A DNA stretch of 64,000 nucleotides. It comes from Gigaspora margarita (Eukaryota; Glomeromycota; Glomeromycetes; Diversisporales; Gigasporaceae). Location of the stretch: the NCBI GenBank assembly GCA_009809945.1, contig WTPW01000437.1:343855-407854 (forward strand), in the 5' to 3' direction. Positions 35,397 through 47,937 of the stretch are shown piece after piece. Made by a program: the position numbers and the translations under genes. The stretch's first letter is position 1; each line of letters begins with the position of its first letter. The notes below the pieces were generated by a model, which ran no database searches, was not told the DNA's origin, and saw only the letters and a list, made by a program, of their open reading frames with translations.

Positions 35397-36301
35397 AACG
35401 TAAAGTTAGCATGACATGGAATCACAAAATTTGGGGGTTTTTTTTATCGGACCTATCGGGTGATTCCGGAAAATTAAGTCATCATCGGGTGACACCGGAG
35501 AAAAAATTACTACATGTAGTAATAATATGTATGTAGTAATTATTCTCGCTCGGATTTCATATTAAACACTGTCTTTATTAGACATTATGAAGATACATAA
35601 TGGGAGTAGTGCTCCACTTCATCACTTCTCTTCTGCTATTGCATATTGTGCCCATAACAACTCTATGTACATGTCATGTGACAAAGCATAATTGAGGATC
35701 GCCAACGCTAAGGTGTGGCGCATTCTACTTTTTTTTTTTTTTTGCGAGTTTAAGCCCACGTTTATGGTGCGGCACATTCCACTCTTTACATACAACTCAA
35801 TTTTATAATAGTGAGATCTAGCCCACGCTATGGTGCGGCGCATTCAATTCATTACACATGATATCATTTTTTATATAGTGGCGCATTCAACTCCTTACAC
35901 ATGACTATATTAACTTTTATAAGTGTAGCGGTTGACACCACTTCAACTGGTACACATGATAACATCCACATAAAATAGCGAGTTCGAGCCCACGCTATGG
36001 TGCGGCGCATTCAACTTGTTACACATGACAACAAGCAGGGCGCTAGGTGCAATGAATGGGAGAGAGGGCGGGAGGGATGGGAGCCAGATTATAATCGGGC
36101 ATCGAAGAGAACAAGTGACAAGACAAGCGAAGTAAGAAAGCACTGAGATTCACCATTTACACCCACATGTATCTTTATAATCTCTGCCGCATGCATACTT
36201 AAGTACGTACCTATAATCTCTATCACATGCATATCTATAATCTCTCATTGCATACAATCATATGCTATTACCTTTTCATATAAGCCTCAATCTCATAGCA
36301 C

Positions 36302-37255
36302 AGCATAGAAGAAACTCGCATTTTTACGGAAATTACGGGTAATAACATTTGTGTGATTGGCTAATTGATGTAGGTCCAAACGTGATGATTGACCAATCAA
36401 ATCAATTAAAAATTCTTCGATACGCGAAATTACGCGAAAAATGAGTTTATTATTAATAAAAGTAAAGTACTTTTAATATTAAAGTAATTTTATTATCTTT
36501 TCAACCATTAGATTTTACTGAAAAAAACGTTACATCCAACATGTTACTACTCCATAGTCTATACTTCTGTAATTAAATCATACCATCGTATTTATTATAC
36601 TACGTATTAGAGGTAGTTTGATATAGAATACTTATATGTGTCGTAGTTCGGGTAAAATAAATCGTGTTAAAGTATTCATAATGCGTAGCCTGTTTAATAA
36701 ATGTATAAATTTTATGTTAGCATAACACTCACGGTTTAACTAGTGATGTGCCGGGTACAGTACTATACGTACAGTACTGTACGTATTGTACGTACTGTAC
36801 GCTAAAATTTTTGCCGATCACTTATTCCAGCCAATCAGATGCCAGAAAAGAACTATACGTACTGTACGTACTGTACGCTAAAATTTTTCAGGTATCATAT
36901 AAATGGCACATCACTAGGTTTAACAATTTATAAATCTATTGTTTGGCTTCATAATTTGAACGTGTAGAAACTCAATAAACTCTGCCAATTACCAAACGCC
37001 CTACCTTTGTTATTATGAAAACTTTCTGGGGAAAGCGATTGAAAACGATTAGAAAAGATTTTCTGCTAAAAACACTCAAACGAAGAACTTTTACTTATAA
37101 ATACGGGTACCTTAAGTTTAACTTTTTATGGTTAAGCGGATGGTAAAATTGCCGGTTTTTAGACTACAATCATATATCAAAATTTCAATTGCCCATATAA
37201 ATAGTTTGTGTAACAATTATTTCGGAATCTATCGGAAGCGAGTTTCTCCTATGCT
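36302..37255. mobile_element. MULE-like MITE with 9-bp duplication
   Basis: Ends AGCATAGAAGAAACTCGC and the inverse GCGAGTTTCTCCTATGCT, flanked by TCATAGCAC (36293-36301, 37256-37264). A related but uninserted site is seen in the copy at 25.34 kb. Contains an hAT-type MITE. Confidence 0.88.
36741..36916. mobile_element. 176-bp hAT-type MITE built of GTAC palindromes
   Basis: TIRs TAGTGATGTGCC and GGCACATCACTA, perfect duplication GGTTTAAC (36733-36740, 36917-36924). Interior repeats TACGTACTGTACG. A sibling lies at 47128. Confidence 0.92.
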
Positions 37256-38009
37256 TCATAGCACAAATCAGATTATCCTCGCGATAATAACCCTATCGTG
37301 AATATCGTCAACGCATAGGGCTATTATTACATGTAATAATCACGACAATTATGGTTTTAAAAAGTCTTTGTAAAAATATATGTCGTAAATATAATTGTCG
37401 TAATTAGCTATTTACGGCGCCATACTTTAAGCTTAACTATTTGATACCAATTCTAACAGTTGGTCTGAACAGGTGGGAATATCAATACAAAATTATCTAA
37501 AAATTTTCTTATATGATATTAAACATAGTACTATATATAATTTATAAATAATTTGCACTTTAGACCATTAGTGGCGATCCTACTGAGTATCGGCTGGACA
37601 TTCAGCTGTTTTAGGTATTTATATAGTATTTTTAAGTTATAGTCTTGGTGCTAATACTAAAACAAATATCAAAATTCATAAGCTCAAAATGAAAACATTA
37701 TTATATACGGAGGTTATGCAGCGAATTCAAATACTCCTTCGTGTAGTATAGTGGCTCCTGATGTTGGAGTATTAAATGCAACTACCTGGATATAAATCAA
37801 AACTATGTGTATAATATAAAATTTTATATTTGAAATATTTTATACAAATCTCTATACTATAATAATTCTTTACAAGTTTAGATAGATGTACAGCTTTAAC
37901 GGCTCGATGATTTAGGATAAAATTTTGTAAAGACAACATTATCATGCCTTTATAAACAAAATTACAGTGCTATTTTTCCATTTACATATAAAAAAATTTT
38001 AATCTACTA

Positions 38010-39802
38010 CAGATGTCCTTCCCTATAATCACGCAGCTGAGCACACCCTAATATGGTGATTATAAAGAGATGTGACTTTATAAAAGTACCTCTATATAAG
38101 CACAAATTATAATTGATATAAAAAAAAAGCGATTTAATAGAGGTATTTTAAAAATTTTATGTATGATCGCGGATAGTTATTTTATAGAAAAGTCAAAATA
38201 ATACTAAATAAATCGATTTTTATGCAATAAGAAAAATTGTTCAGGAGAATAAATACATCTACCATAAAATTTATTACAAATCTGATAACATTTTATTAGT
38301 ACTGATTTTCATTTTAAATACCTACGAATATAGCTAAAAATTTTAATTTTTTTTTGTAGAAATATAATATATTAATGAAATAACAACCAACTTTCATGAT
38401 TTTTTTTAGAGTATATGTATTTTATTCTCCTGAACAACTTTTCTTATTGCATAAAAATCGATTTGCTTAGTATTATTTTGATTTTCATATATAGCAACAA
38501 TCAATGATTGTATTTAAAATTTATATTAAAAATTTGGAGGTTGCTAAATATCGCAGGTTGCGATATCGCAGATTAATATGAATGACCAATTAGATCACAG
38601 GATCTTGTGTAACAAAACGAATAAAAAATTAGAAAAATTACAAAAATTTTTAAATATCTTGAAATTTCATTATGTAAACTAGGTTTGGACTTCTAATTAA
38701 AGTTTTTAGTACTTAATTTTGCATATATATATGCCCTCTAACCCTAACCTTAATGCTAGTTCGAACCCTAACCCTAACTAATAATAATTTAATTTTATTT
38801 TAAATATTAACCTGCGATGTCGCAACCTGTTAAATTTAACAAAATCTAAAAATTTTTATATAAGATCATTGATAGTTGTTATATATAAACGTCAAAATAA
38901 TACTAAGCAAATCGATTTTTATGCTATATAAAAATTATTAAGGAGAATATATACATCTATTCTAAAATTTTCATCTAAGTCGGTTGACATTTCATTAATA
39001 TGTTTTTTATTTTACACGTTTCTATAAAAAAATTACAAATTTTTTTAGCTATATTCGTAGATAAGTAAAATAAAAAATAGTACTAATATAAAGTTATTGA
39101 TTTGTATGAAAATTTCATAGTAGGTGTATTTTGTTCTCCTGAACAATTTTTCTTACGGCTTAAAAATCGATTTGCTTATTATTATTTTTGACATATATAT
39201 ATATTAACTATCAACGATTGTTTAAAAAATTTTTAAAAGTAAAATTTAAAAAAATTTTTATAAACGATTTGATGTTGCTATATATAAAAGTCAAAATAAT
39301 ACTAAGTAAATCGATTTTTAAGCAATAAGAAAAATTGTTAAGAGAACAAAATACATATACCATGAAATTTTTATATAAATTGGTCGTTATTTCATTATTA
39401 TGTTTTTTTATCTTACGTTTCTAAAAAAAAAATTACAATTTTTTTAGCTATATTTGTAGAAAGTAAAATAAAGACAATCTAATAAAAGTTATCCATTTGC
39501 ATAAAAATTTCAGTATAGTTGTATTTTATTCTTCTGAACAACTTTGCTTATTGCATAAAAGTTGATTTATTTATTAAATTGTAACCTTCTATATAGCAAC
39601 TATCTACAATCATATATAAATGTGATTGTAGAAGTAAATTTATTATTAAAATCGGCCAACAAATTCTATAAAAATGGGACAATGATTATAATATATATAA
39701 TTGTGACTGTATAGAAGTGTTTTGAGTATAAAAAAACGGGTCTTATTTTGGTGCGATTATATAGAGTTTGTGACTATATATGTGATTATATGAGAGGACG
39801 AC
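38010..39802. mobile_element. Tc1/mariner-type element with three hairpin repeats
   Basis: Ends CAGATGTCCTTCCCTATAATC and inverse GATTATATGAGAGGACGACTG, each beside TA (38008-38009, 39803-39804). Inside are three related palindromic blocks (about 38150-38530, 38860-39210, 39260-39600) with AAATCGATTTTTATGCAATA and CAGGAGAATAAATACAT. No transposase. Confidence 0.7.
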
Positions 39803-40545
39803 TGTATTTTAAAAAGTTTACATACAAAAATTTTATTTAAAATGGTATCAGTTTTAATTTTTTAAAAAAAATTTTATAGTAAGCAAAAAAAAATAACTCT
39901 AATTTTTTTAAAAAAAATTTTATAGTAGGCAAAAAAAATAACTCTAACATCATTTATTGAGTTAGATTATTGGTCTTTATAAAATTTTATCATATAAGTT
40001 ATAATGGAACCGTTAGGGTTGCACATCTATTTGAAATCTGCGAAGAATTATTATTATGGCACATTAATAAAAATTGGAATTCTTATCAAAATCTTATAAT
40101 AAATTTTTATATTATACTATATATATTTTTGATTTAAATAGTATATCGACCACCCCAGTGGTTCGTTCCATATATTTTTAAGCTCATGCACCACCATTAC
40201 TCGCGCTACATTTTACAGTTTTATATGGAAATTATATGGTTATTGTATTTGGCAGTTGTCTGATATTTCTTTTTTTGACTTTTAAACAATCATTAAATAT
40301 TTATATACTTAGGTCATATGTATCTGGATCAACTGGCTCACTCCAGATAATAATTTGTTGAATGATAAAAAATATTCTTGATATCCAAAATTACACTTGG
40401 GTTATTACAATTCCTGCAAGTCAGTCATCTGATTATAAAATACTGCAGATTGCAATTGGCATTGGCGTATGTGTTGCTATTTTAGTTGGAATTTTATCAT
40501 TTCTGGGTATTGGTATTATAGTAATTATTTCAAATTAAAATGGGA

Positions 40546-42098
40546 TACATATTAAGTTTTTAATTTAAGCTTTTCAAATGATCTTGTGTTTTTGATTTCT
40601 GGGGCATTTTTAAAATTGTAAATTTCTCACTTTATCTGTTTGTATGTATACTATTATTCACAGGTGTCAGCCTTCCATATTTATCGTTATTATAATCTTA
40701 CATAAAAAATAGCTGCGAGTAATTACTGTAAATTATGATATTATCGCGCTAGAATCAGGAACGGGAATAACTTGGTGTTTTGGATTTATGAGCAGAAAAT
40801 TATTCCAGATAATAAATATATGTGATCTATAACATATAATTTATTATCTTATTTTACAATATAATTAAGTAAAAGCTGTTGAACTATAAAGTGATAAAAT
40901 AAGGTGATGTCTGATATCGGATTAAGCTTAATAGAGTGGGTTAATAAATATATATACATAAGTATGTGAACAATAATTATAAGAAAAATAAAGATCAAGA
41001 CAAGCCAAGTAAAATTTCAGACTATGTATGTATAATGACGTAAAAATAAATACAAAAGTCAATAACATATAACTTATGTATAGCGTTTACAAGGTCTTTA
41101 TGAATAATATTATCAAAAGAAATAAAAATTAGAGTGTTTCTTTTTTAGCTTGTGATACTGTAAAATTTGTTGTCGCAAATTTATCTCCGCTTCTATATGC
41201 TTATTTGTATTAGATAATATTTTCTAAATATTATTATTGTTTAATAACTTAAAATTATTAATCGCATGTTTCACCACAAGGACTAGCTTTTAGAAACATT
41301 TCTACAGCTTATCAATTAGATTAAATACACTATATTACTAACCCAACTGATCAGTCCAGTAGGTTTAGATCACAAATATCTTTTACTTAAATTAATTGTT
41401 AAATTATATCCATTACTCCCTACTCTACTGAATTTTCGAAAATGTCAGGCTCCCACTTCACTGACACAAATTTTAGGTTCTATATCAAGAATTGAGCCTA
41501 GATCAGTATCACCTGGTTATTTGTTTAAATAAAATAACTGAATTTTAATAGAATATATTAGCTGGCTTTAATAAAAGAATAGTTTATCAATTAGAAAAAC
41601 AATTGCAAATGAGTGCTCTGGATGATCATGCGAGAAACTGACAATTACATATTCAAAATTTTCGTTCTTCAAATTACTATCATGTAATATTAAAGATATT
41701 AAGAGGATACAATTGGTGATAAAACGATATTAACGATTCTAATCAATCAATCAAAGCTATAATAAAATTACTTAGCGGTAATATGCGTGTTTTTATCTAG
41801 TAAGTAGCAATTGTGCGAAACCAGGAACGGGAAAATATGAGGCTTAAAGCGAGCTTTGAAATTGAGCCGTATTAGACATAGTGTGCAGACATAATGCTAT
41901 AACTTGACATAGTTGTAACGGTGTGGGATGATCCGGTTCATCAGCTTGGGGTCGGCTCTCTTGTGAGTTAGCCTGGCCTTGTTATAGTAAAAATTTTTCC
42001 AACCAATAGTATTTCGTAACATGCAGCCAATAAAATTCAATAGAATTGCGTTATGTGAAAAGATTGGAACGAGCAACAAGTTAAATGGCAATTAAATA
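40546..42098. other. Gene-free stretch
   Basis: No supported gene or RNA. The phrase CAGGAACGG occurs at 40757 and 41822 and, inverted, at 45.07 and 45.47 kb, pointing to old repeats. Confidence 0.4.
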
Positions 42099-42404
42099 GA
42101 TTTTTTTTTTTTTTTTTGACTTTATTCTCAACGTTTATAATTGCAAATTTACTAACTTGTAGAACATATAATTTTTGGATATTGAAATAGTCTCGTGGTA
42201 AAACCTAAGCTAGTTTTACAATATTGTAGTGGATAGCCAAACTACGTGTTACTATGAAAATAAAATATCACACAGACTTTTTATTGCAAAAGCATTATTC
42301 ATAAATACCATACAAACATTATATACTGTACTTTACTAGACTTTATATTTATTAACTCACTAATATTCTAATACATTAAAAAGCAAGCTTTACAGCTATT
42401 GCAG

Positions 42405-42890
42405 TTGCCGAGCCTAATCAACATGAAGTCCTTGCATTTTAACAGAATTTGCACTGCTACTGTAAATTTGGGGCCTAACTACCAGCCTGAGATAATCACG
42501 AAGTCCTTGCACTGCGATAGCAATCATGAAGTTAGCACTACTATTGTAATTGTGGAACTAAACACATACTTGTGCCACTATTGCCGCTGCGGACCTAATA
42601 ACGAATCATGAAGTTCTTGCAGCCGAGTCTAATCAACAATTATGAGATGCTTGCACTACTATTTCTGCTACAAAGTCTAATAATAAATATGATTCCTTGC
42701 ACTGCTGCTATAATCATGGAACCTAATCATCAATTGAGACCCTTGCAACTACAGAGTCTAATCTCAATATAAAGTTCCTGCAATGCTATCACAACTGTGA
42801 AGCCTAATTGCCAAATATGAGGCTTTTGCATTCATCAAGCCTAATCACAATATGAGATCCTTGCATTGCTATCACAGCACAGCACCTTAT
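42405..42890. repeat. Degenerate ~55-bp minisatellite, block 1
   Basis: About nine units with GAGATCCTTGCACTGCTATC and GAGCCTAATCA phrases. The complementary form is the GCAGTGCAAGGACC array at 55.97 kb. Confidence 0.75.
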
Positions 42891-42939
42891 TAATGATATT
42901 GAATAAAGGTTTAATTTGGCGAAACTACTAACAATTGAC

Positions 42940-43325
42940 TTAGGATGGGGTTGGTTTGGTTTAGTTTGATTAAATTCTGATGTATGTAGTTAAAGCCAAA
43001 CTAACCAAATGGTAAAATTTTAAATTACTAATTTAAAAACTTAGTTTAAACTGGTTTAGATTATATAAACCAAATAAATATTTCACTTTTTTATGTGCCC
43101 TTACATAATTGTACATAATTATGCACAATCATGCATGAATATGCACAAATATGTCTGTTTAAGTAAGTTTATGCAAGGGTACATAGAAACATGTAAGGAG
43201 CACAATATTTATAATTTATATACAAACTGCATTAAACCTAGCTTAAATGGTTTTAAAAACCTAAAGCTGGTTTACAATTCTTAAACTAGGTTTAGCCTGT
43301 TTTTTTAGAAACTTCCCCATCCCTA
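42940..43325. mobile_element. hAT-type 386-bp element
   Basis: Perfect duplication CAATTGAC (42932-42939, 43326-43333). Ends TTAGGATGGGG and CCCCATCCCTA are imperfect inverses. Subterminal GGTTTAGTTTG-type repeats and several ATGCACAA/ATTATGCAC phrases. Confidence 0.82.
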
Positions 43326-43879
43326 CAATTGACAAAATTAATTTGACTAACAGATGCTATCGTTAATCTTTTAACACGCTCCTTTATAATAACCTCTGGA
43401 TAATCTCATGTTAAATTTTTTCAAAATTACTGTTATTTCATTATATAGATTCATCTATATAAAATAGCCATTTTTTAATTGACAACAAACCTTTTTCTAC
43501 TAAGTTTATAGTTCACTATAACTTCACCAAACTTAACAATCTAATAAAATGATTAATTTTAGACTTATACTGTATTACAATTAATCTGATGCAAATAATA
43601 TTTTTATTATCTGTAGTCTATTAATTATACTTATTGAATAATACAAATTATTGGTACTGTCAGATAATGATGTCAAAAAAATAAAAATAAAATAAATAAC
43701 AAATAAAACTGGGTAAATATAGTAATTAAACAAAAAATTAATTTCACTAATTTATTCCATTAACTAGTATTTTCTTACATTTGTTATATAAATTTATGCT
43801 TCACCATGAGTTTCATAATTCGTTACATCATTTCGTCAGCTTTGAAGTTGCTGGTGAAAACATTTCATTATTAATCAGG

Positions 43880-44050
43880 AATCTTACACCTCATCGCCAA
43901 ACATGAGGTCCCTGTACTTTTATTGCAGTGTAAAGCCTATAAGATCCTTGCACTATATTGTAAACGTGGAGCCTAATCACCAACAGATAGCCTTGCATTG
44001 CTTTCATAGTCATGATACGTAATCAGCAACGTAATATCCTTGTATTTCCT
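43880..44050. repeat. Degenerate minisatellite, block 2
   Basis: Three to four units like those of 42405-42890 (ATGAGGTCCCTGTAC, AAGATCCTTGCACTA, GATAGCCTTGCATTGC). Confidence 0.6.
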
Positions 44051-44429
44051 TTAGTTTGAGTTACCGAGAAAAGAGCAAGACGATAGTGCCAGCCTTCACT
44101 ACAAGGCGAAGATAGCGAAAAGAAAGATAACCTACACTAACAACTCGTTCTTACACTATGACGTAATTATGCTCAGAAACATATGATTAACCCTTTTCAT
44201 TCTTATTTATTTTCTAATAACCATAGTATCGATTTCAACAATCATATGCAATAACCATTTAACCCAGAAAATATCGGCATCTAACTAGATGGCGTAAAGA
44301 CCATAACATAAAAGCCTATAAATTAAAACGATACTAATCCAAAAAGTCATCTGATTTCGCAATAATGATCGCCTTGTTTCTTCATTGACGAGCATATCAA
44401 TATTGATTATCATATTTACATTTTGTGAT

Positions 44430-44885
44430 ATGGCAGCGGTAGCTTATACTCGACAAATTTCTTATGATCGTGGTTGGCCAATAAAATTCATGTATTGAAT
44501 ATACTGCGGCAAAATATGGTATTTTTAAAATGCTAAAACTTTTTACAGAAAAATTTGGTTTAAAAAACGACCGATAACATTATACACTGAGCTTTACAAG
44601 GCAAACGGTCAGCTTTTAAAAAAACTCATCTGTAGAAAGGTATAACGATCTTTATTGAAAGTTTTTTTTTTTAAAAAAAAAAATTTACCGTTAACTTTGT
44701 AGATCTCTACCTATAAAGTTTTCATTAAAAAAATTATCTGTAAAAAGTTTTAGCGTTTAAAAAAACAAAATACTTTTTGCCGCATTATGTCGAATACATT
44801 AATTTTATTGGCCATTCACAATCACGAGAAATTGAAATATTACGTGTTGTGAGTATAAGCTTCCCATTTCGTGCAATTTAAAATC
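44430..44885. mobile_element. Foldback element, TATACTC-end family, copy 1
   Basis: Inverted arms of about 130 bp: AGCTTATACTCGAC, GGCCAATAAAATTCATGTATT and GCGGCAAAATA on the left, mirrored on the right to GAGTATAAGCTTCCCAT. Axis near the T/A run at 44660-44690. Confidence 0.7.
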
Positions 44886-47119
44886 AGCGCTGGCATAAAA
44901 TAGATGCGATATAACATACTAATTATAATACCGGTAAAGCCAAGAATAAACCAGGGATGTAGCAAAATCTAAAAGAATAAAAATAAATAGTAAGTTCGAT
45001 GTACAAAAACCAGATTAAATATGGAAATCCCACACTCACTCGCCATTAAACCATACTTTATATATTATACCTTGATTCCGTTCCTGGTACAAGTTATAAC
45101 CTGTACTGACAATACTGTACATGAATAAAACAGGTAAATAATTTGTATAAATTACACATAAACGGTAGCAATTTAAAATCTATGCCAATAAATTGCGATT
45201 ATTGTCAAATCAATAGCAAGACAAATAAAGAACTTAAAATATTGTTCATACACAATAGAACAACGTTTTCAGGGATCATACCACGTTCTCTTATTGCGAC
45301 ACTAAACAATATTCCAAATTTTTGTGCCATTTGATGTATAAGAAGCATCATATAGAATGCAAATATAGAAACTTCAGGATGAAATCACAAGGAATGAATA
45401 TCCAATCAGATGTTCAGAATGCGTTTGCCATTTAACTTGCAGTAAACCATACTCTATGTACTTTGTACGCCGTTCCTGGTATAGGAAATTCACACGATAC
45501 ACGTAATTCACCATCCGACAATTCATGAATAAAACGAGTAATTATTATTAGGAAATATCTTAGTCGGAATGATTACTGTATTGATTCAACACATAATAAA
45601 TACTGAATTATATACCATTACTATTTTTATGTCGATATATCAAATATGGAAAAATAACATATGTTCGTACAGGTTACATTCATTATATTATGAATACGTT
45701 TTTGTAGAATTTGCAGGTCAATCCAACTTAATATACAAAAAAATTTTCAATTTAATAGAGTATACCAATATAACGGCATGCCCCATTTATCCAAACCACA
45801 ACAGGTCAACAAGACAGAAAGTCCACGCTGATACGAATAAATTTAAAATATAAAATTTATACGATATACATAATTAACCGTGAACAACTAGTAAAAAAGA
45901 ATAATTTCGTGTACGCATCACAGGTTAAAAGCCACAACAATAAATAGCAAGATTTTATTTTTTATATTGATAACCAGACAAAGAAATTTAACACATCGAT
46001 CGATATTATAACAATAGTCTAAAATAATCCTTGGATCACATAATGTCTAATTTGTATTTTTATCGTATGTCATTATTTGAAAAGTATTCTAAACTCATGG
46101 ATGCGCAATAGACAAAAAACTTCATAATATGCAAATATAGAAATCCAAAGATGCAATCAGATACAAAAAAGATACATCATTTCAGTATATAAAATGTTGC
46201 ATTTTTTCAAAGTGTTGCGCTCTTGATAGGTGATTGATGAAAATCATACCAAATGTGGTTATTATTATGATAATTTCAAGTTGGGATCTTGGTATATAGC
46301 AACGGCATGGGAAAAATATATCATGGACTTTACTTATTTGTGCCGGTTTACTAATGTAACATTTCTGCGCCCAATACACATCATTTCCTTTATTTTACCC
46401 ATCCCTTATAATCATTATCATCCCTTGTACAATTATCATCTCATCGCCTACCTTATATCTATTTTTATCATTCCTCCCTTTCCTATTTTGTTTCCCTATA
46501 TTCACTCTATGTTATTACCATATCTAGCTATTTCTTATTACTATCCATAGTTATCCCTTTTTCTTTATTTATCCATCTATACATCTACTTTACTATACCT
46601 GAACTCCGTACTAAATCATTTTGTGACGCGTGAAGGTGAATTGATTCAATACCTGAAAAATACTAAGCACGCCAACAATCAAGCTTTCAAGAATCTGCCA
46701 GTTCGATAAAGTATTAGTAAAGTAGATTTCGAGATTAATGTTTCGGGTATTTTTAAAAAAAAATTTTCGCTTTGGGAAAAAAAAAGATTTTTATACTGAT
46801 CTGCTATCCTGATTTAAATCAGTATTGTATTTATCATGTGGGGTCACGATTATAAATTGCCGGATAACACCATTATTGAGCAAATTGCCGTTATACGACA
46901 ATTTTTGCCCAATAATGTATACTTATCGGTTGTTTATTACCAGCTGATCGGTTATTTTAAAACATTTTTAAAAAAGTGACTCGACCTCAAAATTTTATTA
47001 AGAAACTAGGAAAACCAGCCTCTGACACTCAGTGTTCGAGATTGGTTTTCTTAGTCCATTCTCCACATGTGAAAATACCTTGTTTCTTCTGTGAACTCGA
47101 CATTCGCTCTAGTTATTTT
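44886..47119. other. Gene-free, with old tandem duplication
   Basis: Segments near 45050-45140 and 45440-45540 share TAAACCATACT, CCGTTCCTGGTA and CATGAATAAAAC, and TGCAAATATAGAAA recurs near 45360 and 46132. ORFs at 45569, 46230 and 46976 lack motifs and are not called. Confidence 0.45.
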
Positions 47120-47127
47120 GTCCCACC

Positions 47128-47268
47128 TAGTGATATGCCACTTGAATTTTTCTTGCGTACAGTATGTACAGTACGTACAATATGTATAATTCTTTTTCCT
47201 ATATCTAATTGGCTGGAAAAGTGATCGACAAAAATTTTAGCGCACAGTACGTACGCGGCACATTACTA
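47128..47268. mobile_element. 141-bp hAT-type MITE, sibling of 36741
   Basis: TIRs TAGTGATATGCC and GGCACATTACTA with 7/8 duplication GTCCCACC / ATCCCACC. Contains CAGTACGTACAAT and AAAATTTTAGCGCACAGTAC, as in the sibling. Confidence 0.85.
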
Positions 47269-47538
47269 ATCCCACCACCATATCCACAGAAATTGTTCCA
47301 GGGTAGCCTGTTGAGGGATTAGGGTTTGAGACGTGGTTAGGAAACTTAAAGCAAAAAATAATATGGCCTGTTGTGATGACGGCCATAAGTAGGAGAAAAC
47401 CCAAATGAATTTTCATGCAATTTGGACCCAGAAATGGGAGACAAAATAAATGTTCTTTTGCTCATACATCAAATTATTACTTATTTTGAATGCTTAGATT
47501 AATTATTATTCTTTCACGCACTAAATTATACAGCTTAT

Positions 47539-47937
47539 ATGGTGCAAAATGTCTATACTCAGCAGTTACACAAAGTGCTCGATTTTTCAAATGGCTATAA
47601 CTTCTTATCTAAGAGGTTTTAAAAAAATCTGATCAGTAACTTTATAGAGCTATATCAACTCTACATATATACCAAATCTCTCATCGATGTAAAGAGCTGA
47701 TACATTTTAACAATTGAAATTTAGTATATAAAAATTATATATATAAATTTAATTTTCAAAATGCATCAAATTTTTTTAGTGATAAGATTTTGAAAGGATA
47801 TTTGTCATAAATGTAGAGCTGATATAGCTCTATAAAGTTACTGATCAGATTTTTTTTAAAACATTTTAAATAAAGGTTATAGACATTTAAAAATTGAGAC
47901 ACTTCGTGTAACTATTGAGTATAGGCTTCTTGCACCA
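47539..47937. mobile_element. Foldback element, TATACTC-end family, copy 2
   Basis: ~130-bp inverted arms start ATGGTGCAAAATGTCTATAC and end GTATAGGCTTCTTGCACCAT. Both arms contain CTGATCAGTAACTTTATAGA and its inverse. Same terminal phrase as the copy at 44430. Confidence 0.8.

Larger units (their letters stand above)
35543..37319 (-). repeat. Dispersed repeat copy 2, inverted relative to 25.3 kb
   Basis: Matches 25287-26042 in the opposite orientation, including the ~95-bp GAATGCGCC units (35620-36050) and the CGTCAACGCATAGGG end. It is interrupted by the 954-bp element at 36302-37255. Confidence 0.8.
35114..37429. mobile_element. MULE-like element with GGCGCCGTAA ends and 10-bp duplication
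   Basis: Ends ATGATTGGCGCCGTAAT and TTACGGCGCCATACTTTA, flanked by AGCTTAACTA (35104-35113, 37430-37439). The intact paralogue at 50461 has only one AGCTTAAACTA, confirming insertion. A 9-11 bp duplication fits Mutator-like elements. Both shoulders carry GTAATAATTATTAC-type palindromes. Contains the inverted repeat copy 2 and two further elements. Confidence 0.85.
33485..40545 (+). pseudogene. Kelch protein pseudogene, paralogue of the gene at 49.7 kb
   Basis: Homology to the intact gene begins in its upstream region (33485 matches 49480), covers the start (34569-34815 matches 49669-49885), skips most of exon 1, resumes at exon 2 (35100 and 37440 match 50460), exon 3 (37565-37796 match 50586-50830) and the last exons (40165-40545 match 50840-51210), including the TM-region codons. 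It is interrupted by an hAT-type element (33619-34557), a MULE-like nest (35114-37429) and a ~2.3-kb block with a mariner-type element (37800-40155). Exon 1 between 34816 and 35060 is replaced by unrelated sequence. Frameshifts and stops are numerous. Confidence 0.88.
42119..44400 (-). mobile_element. Dispersed minisatellite-bearing element, large diverged copy
   Basis: The end at about 44340-44400 (AAAGTCATCTGATTTCGCAA...ATTGACGAG) and the segment near 44095 (ACAAGGCG then GATAGCGAAAAGAAAGATAA) match the opposite strand of 55600-55920. Two blocks of the same ~50-60-bp repeat lie inside. A T run at 42100-42118 marks the other edge. It is split by the hAT-type element at 42940-43325. Whether the family is an LTR or another retroelement type is unclear. 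Confidence 0.6.

Noticed and set aside
42405..44050. Repeats resembling a CRISPR array
   Set aside because: Units are degenerate, unequal in length and without unique spacers; minisatellite in eukaryotic DNA.
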